A stretch of DNA of 6,689 nt from an uncultured Pyrinomonas sp. (GCA_937135995.1 CAKZOF010000133.1:1-6689); one strand, 5' to 3'. Counted from the first letter of the stretch, positions 1-5,588 are shown. Numbers and translations are program-made. Notes: generated by a model from the letters alone, not told the origin.

Positions 1-727
1 AATCGGCGCTCGGCATGACGATGAACGGGTCGCTTCCGCCCAGTTCGAGCACAGTCTTTTTGATCTCGCTGCCGGCGATGGCAGCCACGCTCGCCCCAGC
101 GCCCTCGCTGCCGGTCAACGTGGCAGCGACCACGCGCCGGTCGCGCAGGATCTTCTCCACGGCACGCGATTCAACGAGCAACGTCTGAAAGACGCCTTTG
201 GGGAAACCGGCTCGCGCGAAGATCTCTTCGATGGCCAGCGCGCACTGCGGCACGTTGGAAGCGTGCTTGAGCAAGGCGACGTTGCCGGCCATGAGCGCCG
301 GCGCGGCGAAACGAAAGACCTGCCAGAAGGGGAAATTCCATGGCATGATGGCAAGCACGGGGCCCAACGGTTGGTAGCGCACGAAGCTGCGCGTGGCGCT
401 GGTCGTCACCTCTTCGTCGGCGAGAAAACGCGCGGCGTTTTCGGCGTAGTACCGGCACACCCAAGCGCATTTTTCTGCCTCTTCCACGGCAGCCTTCAAA
501 AGCTTGCCCATTTCGGCCGTCATCAAACGGGCAAAACTCTCTTTTTCCGCTTCGAGCGTGGCAGCAACGCGGGACATCTTCGCAGCACGATCCGCGAAAT
601 CCGTCCGGCGGTAGGACTGAAACGTTTCCGCCGCGAGGCGCAAACGCGCCTCCACCTCTTCATCCGAAAGAGGAACGAAAGAGCGTAGCGTTTCGCCCGT
701 CGCTGGGTTGATGCTCTTGATCGCCAT
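1..727 (-). CDS. sad: NAD(P)-dependent succinate-semialdehyde dehydrogenase, Sad/YneI group (partial, C-terminus off window)
   Basis: Aldehyde dehydrogenase that probably oxidises succinate semialdehyde to succinate in the cytoplasm, as in 4-aminobutyrate breakdown. The minus-strand frame is open from an ATG at 727 to the window edge, giving 242 residues of a family that usually has about 455-465. It opens with the family-typical SINPATGE (residues 5-12). Next come the Rossmann cofactor-binding signature MPWNFPFWQ (128-136) with its catalytic asparagine, LLKHASNVP (152-160) with the cofactor-binding lysine, and TGSEGAG (205-211). The general-base glutamate lies in LELGGSDPF (227-235). The 'LLKHA.NV' and 'ELGGSDPFIV' wordings are the ones I recall from E. 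coli Sad (YneI) rather than GabD, hence the symbol. The catalytic cysteine would lie around residue 260 and is outside the window. The start is supported by GGGAGG about 7 nt upstream. The gene diverges from the membrane-protein cluster. Family is certain; exact substrate is inferred. Confidence 0.9.
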   Translation of the reverse strand, partial: MAIKSINPATGETLRSFVPLSDEEVEARLRLAAETFQSYRRTDFADRAAKMSRVAATLEAEKESFARLMTAEMGKLLKAAVEEAEKCAWVCRYYAENAARFLADEEVTTSATRSFVRYQPLGPVLAIMPWNFPFWQVFRFAAPALMAGNVALLKHASNVPQCALAIEEIFARAGFPKGVFQTLLVESRAVEKILRDRRVVAATLTGSEGAGASVAAIAGSEIKKTVLELGGSDPFIVMPSAD

Positions 728-765
728 GTCGGACCTCCCTTGAAAGAGTTCGCGTCGGCTCAGGA

Positions 766-789
766 TTCGGCTTCGTTTCTCGAACCGAA
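766..789. promoter_or_regulatory. Dyad overlapping the predicted dehydrogenase transcript start (operator or leader hairpin)
   Basis: TTCGG (766-770) and TTCG (772-775) pair with CGAA (781-784) and CCGAA (785-789), with one unpaired C at 771 and a TTTCT loop. The 9-bp dyad sits immediately downstream of the candidate minus-strand -10 box, across the predicted start site. This is where a repressor operator would lie; it could equally form a hairpin at the 5' end of the mRNA. The structure is read directly; any role is inferred. Confidence 0.35.
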
Positions 790-792
790 GCG

Positions 793-798
793 AGTATA
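793..798 (-). promoter_or_regulatory. Candidate -10 box for the aldehyde dehydrogenase gene
   Basis: Read on the minus strand this is TATACT, five of six matches to the housekeeping -10 consensus, in a region otherwise rich in G and C. It would place the transcript start near 786 and leave a leader of about 60 nt before the ATG at 727. No good -35 box is visible at the usual 16-18 nt distance, so the call rests on the -10 and its position only. Confidence 0.4.
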
Positions 799-867
799 TC
801 GCGCCAGCCCCTCGGACGCACTGGTCGCTCCTCGCACCTTCCGATGGAACGTTTTGTTGGACTTCGT

Positions 868-896
868 CCGGAGCGGAGAGCGGGCGTCCGCTCCGG
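868..896. repeat. 10-bp inverted repeat in the divergent intergenic region
   Basis: CCGGAGCGGA (868-877) is perfectly repeated in reverse complement at 887-896 with a 9-nt spacer. No T-run follows on either strand, so it is not a classical terminator. It lies mid-way in the 456-nt spacer between two divergent transcription units. It may be a protein-binding site or a GC-rich fold without function. Confidence 0.4.
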
Positions 897-1074
897 CTGG
901 ATCGAGCAACTCCCAGTGCCGCCCGCGCCGCGCTCGCGGCGTCGACGCACGCGGTTCGGCATCTGTTCGACGCTGTACTGTAACTGTGCTCGTGTGCCGC
1001 CGGGGCGTGTACAGTTTCGCGACAAAAGAGCGCGCCCTGGCAAGCGGCGAAGTAACTCTTTGTGAGCGCGCGGC

Positions 1075-1099
1075 GGAACGGAGCGGACGGCACATGGTT
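1075..1099 (+). promoter_or_regulatory. Weak ECF-sigma-like promoter candidate for the YqjD/YqjE-type cluster
   Basis: GGAAC (1075-1079) is followed after 16 nt by GGTT (1096-1099). This resembles the GGAAC-N16/17-CGTT layout of some ECF and general-stress sigma factor promoters, with one mismatch in the -10. It would start transcription near 1105 and leave a leader of about 80 nt. No good housekeeping promoter was seen between here and the gene. In GC-rich DNA such a match is common, so this is only a candidate. Confidence 0.2.
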
Positions 1100-1183
1100 T
1101 GCTCTTGTTGTTCTTCGGAGCGTTGTTCATAGCGAAGAATCATACGTTCAACGAAGTTTAGATCGAAAAGGAGATCAAGGACC

Positions 1184-1552
1184 ATGTCACAAAGCAGAGA
1201 AGATGCCCTCAATTACGGTTACGGGACGGCTGGCGGGTCAGGCGAAAGCTCGTACTCATCGACTAGCTCATCCGCTGGATCGAGCAGCGACAGCTCGCTT
1301 GCTTCACAGACGCGGGAACAAGCACAGCACCTCGGGCAAAAGGTCGCCACCGCTGCCACGCAGGCCAAGGAGTACATCTCTGAAAAGGCCACGGTCGTCG
1401 GCGAGAAGATCAAAGACCTGCAGAACACAGACATCCGCGAAGTGGCCGAGAACGCTAAATCGTATGCGCGCCAGAATCCGGGACAGGCGTTGTTGATTTC
1501 GGCGGCGGCCGGTTTTCTGCTCGGGTTGCTGTTCCGCGGCGGGCGCCGGTAA
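1184..1552 (+). CDS. DUF883 (YqjD/ElaB-like) C-tail-anchored membrane protein
   Basis: A 122-residue protein of the DUF883 kind. The layout fits: a Gly/Ser-rich disordered head (about 11-41), an Ala/Lys/Glu-rich amphipathic helix with likely coiled coil (42-95), and a single hydrophobic C-terminal segment with small residues (101-117, containing AAAGFLLGLLF) ending in the basic tail RGGRR. In E. coli, YqjD and ElaB are inner-membrane proteins anchored by this tail that bind ribosomes in stationary phase; a ribosome role here is inferred from the family only. The helical part (TAATQAKEYISEKATVVGEK, 56-75) also resembles LEA-type desiccation proteins. The start is well supported by AAAGGAG at 1167-1173, 10 nt before the ATG. 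It is first of three co-directional genes, with 24 nt to the next. Sequence similarity is carried mainly by the tail, so the family call is good but not certain. Confidence 0.8.
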   Translation: MSQSREDALNYGYGTAGGSGESSYSSTSSSAGSSSDSSLASQTREQAQHLGQKVATAATQAKEYISEKATVVGEKIKDLQNTDIREVAENAKSYARQNPGQALLISAAAGFLLGLLFRGGRR

Positions 1553-1576
1553 GGATGCGAGGGAGGGCCCCCCATC

Positions 1577-2035
1577 ATGGCTGAAATGGAGCGCAACGCC
1601 ACCGGAGCGGCGCCGGCGGTGAAACATCACGCCGATTTGGAGAACCTACCGGCTCTTTTCGGCCGTCTAGGCGATGATGTCGTCAAATTACTCGATACCA
1701 AGATAAGTCTGCTTCGCGTGGAGCTTCGTGAAGAGATCGCGGCCTATGTTCGCGGCCTTGTTCTTCTCGCTTTCGGCGCGGGCGTCGCCTTGATCGGCGT
1801 GGTACTGCTGAGCACGGCCCTTGCTTTCTTCATCTCCAGCTTGTTTACCGGCATCGAGCCGCCGAACCACTATGCCCTTGGCTTCTTGCTCACCGGCGCG
1901 TTGCTTGCCATCATTGGTGGCGGCATCGCGCGGGCGATGAAGAAGCGGCTGGCTGCGCAGAGCGTGGTACCGAGTCAAAGCCTAGAGGAGCTGAGGAAGG
2001 ACAAACAATGGCTGAAGAAAGAGATTCAATCGTAG
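1577..2035 (+). CDS. YqjE-like / phage holin family (Phage_holin_3_6-type) membrane protein
   Basis: A 152-residue inner-membrane protein. An amphipathic N-terminal segment (about 20-58, with LFGRLGDDVVKLLDTKISLL at 27-46) leads into two strongly hydrophobic helices (about 60-89 and 99-119). They are separated by a short polar loop, and a basic, charged C-terminal tail (LEELRKDKQWLKKEIQ) follows. This helix-loop-hairpin plan with the 'LEEL..D..WLK' ending is typical of the family usually labelled 'phage holin family protein', which includes E. coli YqjE. Despite the name there is no phage context here, so cell lysis is not implied. The start is supported by GGGAGGG (1561-1567), 9 nt upstream of the ATG. 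It follows the DUF883 gene by 24 nt, and its last 28 nt overlap the start of the next gene in another frame, pointing to one transcript and translational coupling. Confidence 0.82.
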   Translation: MAEMERNATGAAPAVKHHADLENLPALFGRLGDDVVKLLDTKISLLRVELREEIAAYVRGLVLLAFGAGVALIGVVLLSTALAFFISSLFTGIEPPNHYALGFLLTGALLAIIGGGIARAMKKRLAAQSVVPSQSLEELRKDKQWLKKEIQS

Positions 2036-2670
2036 CGCGAACGGCGACCGATTCCGGCGAATTGACCAAAGAGGAGTTGCAGCGGCGCATGGAAGAGACG
2101 CGTGAATCCATCGCTCACACCGTCGAGGAGATTAAAGATACCGTGGCAACACAATACCAACAGGTCAAAGAGGCGCTCGACTGGCGCGAGCAATTCCGGC
2201 GTCGCCCACTGGCTTTCACCGCCGGGGCTTTCGGCGTCGGCTTTCTGCTCGGCTACAGCATCGGCGGGAGCTTGACCTCCGGCGAGGAAGAGGGTTGGGA
2301 CACCAAAGGCGTCGCCACATCTTACGAGCGGGCCTACATGATGCCTCCCGCACCGACAGAGCCGGAAAAGCCTGGCCTTGTCGAGCGGCTAAAAGAGTCA
2401 CGCGCCTACGCGCGGCTGCAAGAGGAGATCTCCAACATAGGCGAGCGCGCGGTGGACCAACTTGCCACGACGGCGCAAACCGTCGTGCTGCCGCTGCTGT
2501 TCGCCAAAGTAGGACAGCTCATCGGTCTCGATCTCTCTGGTCGAAAGACCGAGGCCGAAAAGCGACCGGAGACTTCGGCGCGGGCCGCTTCCGCCGCCGT
2601 AAGTGCGGGGTCGGCGAGCGAAACCGGCCCGACACCGGAGAGCACGAGAAGCGGCTATGGGTCAGCTTGA
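2008..2670 (+). CDS. DUF3618-domain membrane protein, third gene of the YqjD/YqjE-type cluster
   Basis: A 220-residue protein. Residues 20-50 (LTKEELQRRMEETRESIAHT at 19-38, then VEEIKDTV) match the DUF3618 pattern, a short helical segment found in bacterial membrane proteins often encoded next to YqjE-like genes. A single transmembrane helix rich in Gly follows (about 67-87, with GAFGVGFLLGYSIGG at 73-87), much like the tail of the first gene's product. Beyond it lies an unusually long extra part: a Pro-rich linker (112-122), an amphipathic helix (123-151), a second moderately hydrophobic stretch (152-176, VVLPLLFAKVGQLIGLDL) and a disordered Ala/Ser/Thr/Glu tail (180-220). E. coli YqjK is much shorter, so the C-terminal 130 residues are the unexplained part. 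The start uses AGGAAGG at 1994-2000, 7 nt before the ATG and inside the upstream gene. Function unknown. Confidence 0.8.
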   Translation: MAEERDSIVARTATDSGELTKEELQRRMEETRESIAHTVEEIKDTVATQYQQVKEALDWREQFRRRPLAFTAGAFGVGFLLGYSIGGSLTSGEEEGWDTKGVATSYERAYMMPPAPTEPEKPGLVERLKESRAYARLQEEISNIGERAVDQLATTAQTVVLPLLFAKVGQLIGLDLSGRKTEAEKRPETSARAASAAVSAGSASETGPTPESTRSGYGSA

Positions 2671-2671
2671 T

Positions 2672-2697
2672 TTTTGCGGTCCAATGAGACCGCAAAA
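2672..2697. other. Perfect 10-bp hairpin directly after the cluster's last stop codon
   Basis: TTTTGCGGTC (2672-2681) and GACCGCAAAA (2688-2697) form a perfect stem with a 6-nt loop, beginning two bases after the TGA at 2668-2670. The A/T outer stem gives a symmetric look, but there is no T-run after the stem on either strand. It may protect the 3' end of the mRNA or act as a weak terminator; the stronger hairpin at 2787-2834 is the better terminator. Confidence 0.5.
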
Positions 2698-2742
2698 CTA
2701 GAGCAAGGGGGAGTAAAGAACAAGCGGGAATGGGGAATGAAA

Positions 2743-2762
2743 CGCAGTCCTCACGGACTGTG
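2743..2762 (+). other. 8-bp hairpin with TCAC tetraloop between the two larger hairpins
   Basis: CGCAGTCC (2743-2750) pairs with GGACTGTG (2755-2762), seven Watson-Crick pairs and one G-T, closing a TCAC loop. Together with the flanking hairpins it makes 2672-2834 a run of three separate stems, which suggests a structured 3' leader or a small RNA rather than inert spacer. Confidence 0.4.
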
Positions 2763-2786
2763 AACGAGCCAGGGTTGGGTCTGCTG

Positions 2787-2834
2787 CAAAGCAGAAGGGG
2801 CGAACCTCGGTGGAGGCTCGCCCCTTCTGCTTTG
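2787..2834 (+). terminator. Strong stem-loop, probable rho-independent terminator of the three-gene cluster
   Basis: A perfect 17-bp stem, CAAAGCAGAAGGGGCGA (2787-2803) with its reverse complement at 2818-2834. Inside the loop CCTC (2805-2808) can pair further with GAGG (2813-2816) around a GGTG tip after one mismatch. On the plus strand the stem is followed by GATCTTTT (2835-2842), a weak T-tract, whereas no T-tract follows on the minus strand, so termination of rightward transcription fits best. It lies 117 nt after the last stop codon, so the transcript would have a long structured 3' end. Confidence 0.65.
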
Positions 2835-2906
2835 GATCTTTTCCGTCCTCCTCTCACCTTCGGACGATCCGCTAGTGCCTTCCTCGACCGCGACACCAAG
2901 TCAGGT

Positions 2907-2929
2907 GGAACCCGCCGCGGCGTGGTTCC
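2907..2929. promoter_or_regulatory. Imperfect dyad upstream of the helicase promoter candidate
   Basis: GGAACC (2907-2912) mirrors GGTTCC (2924-2929) around the self-complementary CGCCGCGGCG (2913-2922), with a single extra T at 2923. It ends 21 nt before the candidate -10 box at 2951, so it would overlap the -35 region. That placement suits an operator, but no known regulator's box is recognised. The GAAC and GTTC halves are too far apart for a Bacillus-type LexA box. Confidence 0.35.
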
Positions 2930-2947
2930 CGTTTTCCCGTTTCGGTG

Positions 2948-2956
2948 TGCTATGCT
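2948..2956 (+). promoter_or_regulatory. Candidate extended -10 promoter of the uvrD/pcrA helicase gene
   Basis: TGC followed by TATGCT (2951-2956) forms an extended -10 with four of six consensus bases plus the TG element, about 125 nt upstream of the preferred ATG at 3081. No good -35 is seen at 17 nt; a T-rich stretch at 2932-2942 lies slightly too close. It is the best housekeeping-like promoter in the 2835-3080 spacer. Confidence 0.35.
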
Positions 2957-3080
2957 CGCCCTCTATCGTCGAGCGCGCTTTTCTTTATCGCTGGGAGCGC
3001 CGCTTGCAGCGCGCCTCCAGTCATGAAGAAGGAGCTTGCGCCATCACAAACAGAAACAACGGGCAACGTACGTTTCGTTC

Positions 3081-5402
3081 ATGGATCTTCTGGCATCGCT
3101 CAACCAAGCGCAGCGCGAAGCCGTCACGGCCACCGAGGGGCCGGTCCTCGTCCTAGCCGGAGCCGGATCGGGTAAAACGCGCGTCATCGCGCACCGCATC
3201 GCTTACCTGATTGCCGAACGCGGCGTCCCGCCAGCGAACATTTTAGCCGTCACCTTCACTAACAAGGCAGCCGAAGAGATGCGCGAGCGCGTCGAGCAAC
3301 TGCTGCGCGGCGCGCCGTTGCCGAGCGCGCCGCTGATTTCGACCTTTCATAGCCTGTGCGTGCGCCTCCTTCGCCGCGACATCGAGGCGCTCGGCGAAGG
3401 TTACACGCGCGATTTCACGATCTACGATCAAGACGACTCCGTCCGTCTGGTGAAGAACTGCTTACGGGAGCTCGGCTACGACGAACAGCGCTTGAACGCG
3501 CGCTCGGTTCAATCGGCCATCAGCCACGCTAAAAACAGCGGTCTAGATGCCGAACTTTATGCCGCTCGCATCGAACAGAACGACGAACGGCGCGTAGCCA
3601 TCGCACGGGCCTTTCGCCTCTACGACGAACGTTTGCGCGCCAACAACGCGCTCGATTTCGACGACCTTTTGATCAAGACGGTGCGCCTTTTGCGCCGCGT
3701 CGATCAAGTGCGCGAGCGCTACAACGACCGCTTCCGCTACATCCTCGTCGATGAGTACCAAGACACCAACGCGTTGCAGTTTGCCCTGATCCACCTGCTC
3801 ACCGAACGCCAGCAGAACATCTGCGTCGTCGGCGACGAGGACCAATCGATCTATCGCTGGCGCGGGGCGGACATCTCGAACATCCTGAATTTCGAGCAAC
3901 ATTACCCAAACGCGCGCGTCGTCCGACTTGAACAGAACTATCGCTCGACGCAGAACATCCTCGATGCCGCCAGCCACGTCGTCAGCCACAACACGGAGCG
4001 CAAAGGGAAACGCCTGTGGACGTCGAATCCGGCGGGCGACAAGATTCGCTATTACCAAGCGCCCGATGCCGAAACGGAAGCGCGTTTCGTCGCGGCCAAA
4101 ATTCAAGAACACTTGGCGAGCGACCCGCACACACGCATCGCCGTGCTCTATCGAACCAACGCTCAATCGCGTCTCTTCGAAGAAGCGCTGCGACGGTTGG
4201 GGATCAGCTATCAGATCGTCGGAGGATTTTCCTTCTACGAACGCGCCGAGGTGCGCGACATCATCGCTTACCTGAAGCTCGCCCTCAACCCGCACGACTC
4301 CATCTCGCTGCAACGCGTCATCAACACGCCGCCGCGCGGCATCGGCCGCCAGACCACAGACGAGATCGAACGGCGCGCGCGCGACTACGGCGTCTCGCAT
4401 TGGGAGACGATCGCCATCATGACGGAGCAGAACGATGGGCTTGCGCCGCGCGCAGTGGCAGCGCTCCGATCCTTTCAGCAGATCATCACGCGGCTCGTCG
4501 CGCTCGCGCAGCAGGCTCCGGCCTCGGAAGTGGTCAAGGCCGCCATCCTCGACACGGGGTACGAACAAGCCCTCAAATTGGAGAACAGCGAAGAGGCGGA
4601 GGCGCGTCTGGCCAACCTGCAAGAACTGGTCAACGCGGCCGTCGAATACGACGCGCAACAGGGCGATGGGTTGCGCGCCTTTCTCGATACAGCAGCGCTC
4701 GTCTCCGATGTCGATCAGTATCGGCGCGATGCGCGCGTCACGCTGATGACCATGCATGCGGCCAAGGGGTTGGAGTTTCCTGTCGTCTTCATCGTCGGGC
4801 TCGAAGATGGGCTCTTTCCGCACGCGCGCGCGGCAACGGATCGCGCCGAACTCGAAGAGGAGAGGCGGCTGTGCTACGTTGCCATCACGCGCGCGCAACA
4901 GACGCTCTACCTCACGCATGCAATGCGACGGCGCGTGTACGGCGAAGATATGGCGTCCGAGCCATCGCAATTCCTCAACGAACTGCCGCTCGACCTGATC
5001 GAGGATCTTTCGCGTGGGCGTTCATGGCTGAGTTTTGCGCGCAGCGCCACCGCGCTCGAAAACCGCCACGCGGCGGAGGCTCTGCGCGGCGAACGGCAGT
5101 CCGAGCCGCGCCGCTACGCGGGCAGAACTTACGATTCGGTTGAGTCGATCGCTGAATTCTTCCGCCAGCGCAGCAACCAGCCGAACACACCGCCTCGCCC
5201 GACCAAAGAACGCGCCACCCCAAACTCTTCCGACCGAGAGCAAGGCTTCATGCCTGGCACGCACGTTCGCCATCCCAAATACGGACGCGGCCTTGTCCTC
5301 AAACGCGAAGGGTCGGGAGACTCGGCCAAGCTCGTCGTCAGCTTTCCCGGCTATGGCCAGAAGAAGCTCGTCGAGAAGTTTGCCCAATTGGAAAAGGCTT
5401 GA
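3081..5402 (+). CDS. uvrD: UvrD/PcrA-type superfamily 1A ATP-dependent 3'-5' DNA helicase
   Basis: Complete helicase of 773 residues from the ATG at 3081; PcrA and UvrD are about 720-750. It unwinds DNA 3' to 5' using ATP in repair, removal of stalled RNA polymerase and plasmid or phage replication. All motifs are present: Q motif LNQAQREAV (7-15), Walker A AGAGSGKT (26-33), Ia AVTFTNKAAEEM (56-67), Ib STFHSLC (87-93), II VDEYQD (223-228) and III GDEDQSIYRWRGA (251-263). Then IV RLEQNYRST (282-290), V TMHAAKGLEF (557-566) and VI VAITRA (600-605). The C-terminal Tudor-like domain (about 724-773, MPGTHVRHPKYGRG ... KKLVEKFAQLEK) matches the RNA-polymerase-binding domain of PcrA/UvrD. The frame opens earlier with a TTG at 3036, but the family normally starts 'M..LL..LN..Q', which favours 3081. 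That ATG has no Shine-Dalgarno sequence. No lesion is seen in any motif. UvrD and PcrA cannot be separated by sequence here. Confidence 0.96.
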   Translation: MDLLASLNQAQREAVTATEGPVLVLAGAGSGKTRVIAHRIAYLIAERGVPPANILAVTFTNKAAEEMRERVEQLLRGAPLPSAPLISTFHSLCVRLLRRDIEALGEGYTRDFTIYDQDDSVRLVKNCLRELGYDEQRLNARSVQSAISHAKNSGLDAELYAARIEQNDERRVAIARAFRLYDERLRANNALDFDDLLIKTVRLLRRVDQVRERYNDRFRYILVDEYQDTNALQFALIHLLTERQQNICVVGDEDQSIYRWRGADISNILNFEQHYPNARVVRLEQNYRSTQNILDAASHVVSHNTERKGKRLWTSNPAGDKIRYYQAPDAETEARFVAAKIQEHLASDPHTRIAVLYRTNAQSRLFEEALRRLGISYQIVGGFSFYERAEVRDIIAYLKLALNPHDSISLQRVINTPPRGIGRQTTDEIERRARDYGVSHWETIAIMTEQNDGLAPRAVAALRSFQQIITRLVALAQQAPASEVVKAAILDTGYEQALKLENSEEAEARLANLQELVNAAVEYDAQQGDGLRAFLDTAALVSDVDQYRRDARVTLMTMHAAKGLEFPVVFIVGLEDGLFPHARAATDRAELEEERRLCYVAITRAQQTLYLTHAMRRRVYGEDMASEPSQFLNELPLDLIEDLSRGRSWLSFARSATALENRHAAEALRGERQSEPRRYAGRTYDSVESIAEFFRQRSNQPNTPPRPTKERATPNSSDREQGFMPGTHVRHPKYGRGLVLKREGSGDSAKLVVSFPGYGQKKLVEKFAQLEKA

Positions 5403-5426
5403 CCTGAGTTGGCCACCTCGAAGCAA

Positions 5427-5453
5427 ACCGAAAAGAACTGACCGAAAAAACTG
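5427..5453 (+). repeat. Two tandem copies of a 13-14 nt A-rich repeat after the helicase gene
   Basis: ACCGAAAAGAACTG (5427-5440) is followed directly by ACCGAAAAAACTG (5441-5453), differing by a G lost from the A-rich middle. It begins 25 nt after the helicase stop codon. It could be slippage debris or a binding site; nothing more can be said. Confidence 0.5.
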
Positions 5454-5516
5454 ACGGCAACAGGTCCGACGGAGAACGAAGATTGCACGTCTAGAATCGG
5501 TCTGCGTTGAACAGCC

Positions 5517-5547
5517 GCTCACGGCGCTCTTGCGCGTGCGAGCTTTT
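5517..5547 (+). terminator. Probable rho-independent terminator of the helicase gene
   Basis: GCT (5517-5519), CACG (5520-5523) and CGC (5525-5527) pair with GCG (5532-5534), CGTG (5535-5538) and AGC (5541-5543). There is a TCTT loop, a bulged G at 5524 and a bulged CG at 5539-5540. The 10-bp interrupted stem is followed at once by TTTT (5544-5547). It lies 114 nt after the helicase stop. The bulges and the short T-run make this moderate. Confidence 0.4.
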
Positions 5548-5588
5548 CAATTGCCGAGTCTGCGCGAGCTTTTTCAACAGCCGAACTG
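5538..5588 (+). repeat. Imperfect direct repeat pair upstream of the YIP1-family gene
   Basis: GCGAGCTTTTCAATTGCCGA (5538-5557) recurs as GCGAGCTTTTTCAACAGCCGA (5564-5584) with one inserted T and two substitutions, a period of 26 nt. A related fragment, TTGAACAGCCG, sits just before at 5507-5517. The first copy overlaps the T-run of the candidate terminator. The pair lies roughly 100-140 nt upstream of the next start codon, where regulator sites often occur, but no known box is recognised. Confidence 0.4.

Larger units (their letters stand above)
728..1183. other. Divergent intergenic region without a supportable gene
   Basis: This 456-nt spacer separates the leftward dehydrogenase from the rightward membrane-protein cluster. 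Open frames across it on both strands give arginine- and serine-rich translations with no recognisable domain and no ribosome-binding site, and they overlap each other, so I treat them as chance. It holds the dehydrogenase -10 candidate, the dyad at 766-789, the inverted repeat at 868-896, a 7-bp inverted repeat TTCTTCG/CGAAGAA (1111-1117 with 1133-1139), and a weak ECF-like promoter candidate. Base composition becomes clearly less GC-rich from about 1095 to the start codon at 1184, as expected of a leader. Confidence 0.6.

Noticed and set aside
660..1212. Several overlapping open frames across the 728-1183 spacer on both strands
   Set aside because: No ribosome-binding sites or recognisable domains, arginine-rich composition and mutual overlap. 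They also run into the well-supported dehydrogenase or DUF883 genes.
1577..2035. Phage remnant suggested by the 'holin' family
   Set aside because: The family name is historical. There are no lysin, structural or integrase genes nearby, and the neighbours are YqjD/YqjK-type partners.
2907..2929. LexA (SOS) box for the helicase
   Set aside because: The GAAC and GTTC halves are 13 nt apart instead of the 4 of a Bacillus-type box, and no E. coli-type CTGT-N8-ACAG site was seen nearby.
3036..3080. TTG start adding 15 residues to the helicase
   Set aside because: The extra residues (RHHKQKQRATYVSF after the start) are not family-like, and the AAGGAG is only 1 nt away from the TTG. The ATG at 3081 matches the usual helicase N-terminus.
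2730..3175. Short open frames in the spacer before the helicase gene
   Set aside because: They cross the strong hairpin and the helicase start and give no recognisable protein.
3543..4970. 475-residue open frame on the minus strand opposite the helicase
   Set aside because: It is antisense to conserved helicase motifs and its translation shows no domain. Long antisense frames are expected opposite GC-rich genes.
4016..5143. 375-residue open plus-strand frame within the helicase gene
   Set aside because: It is the shifted frame of the helicase and translates to Arg/Ala/Ser-rich low-information sequence. The helicase frame itself is intact with all motifs.
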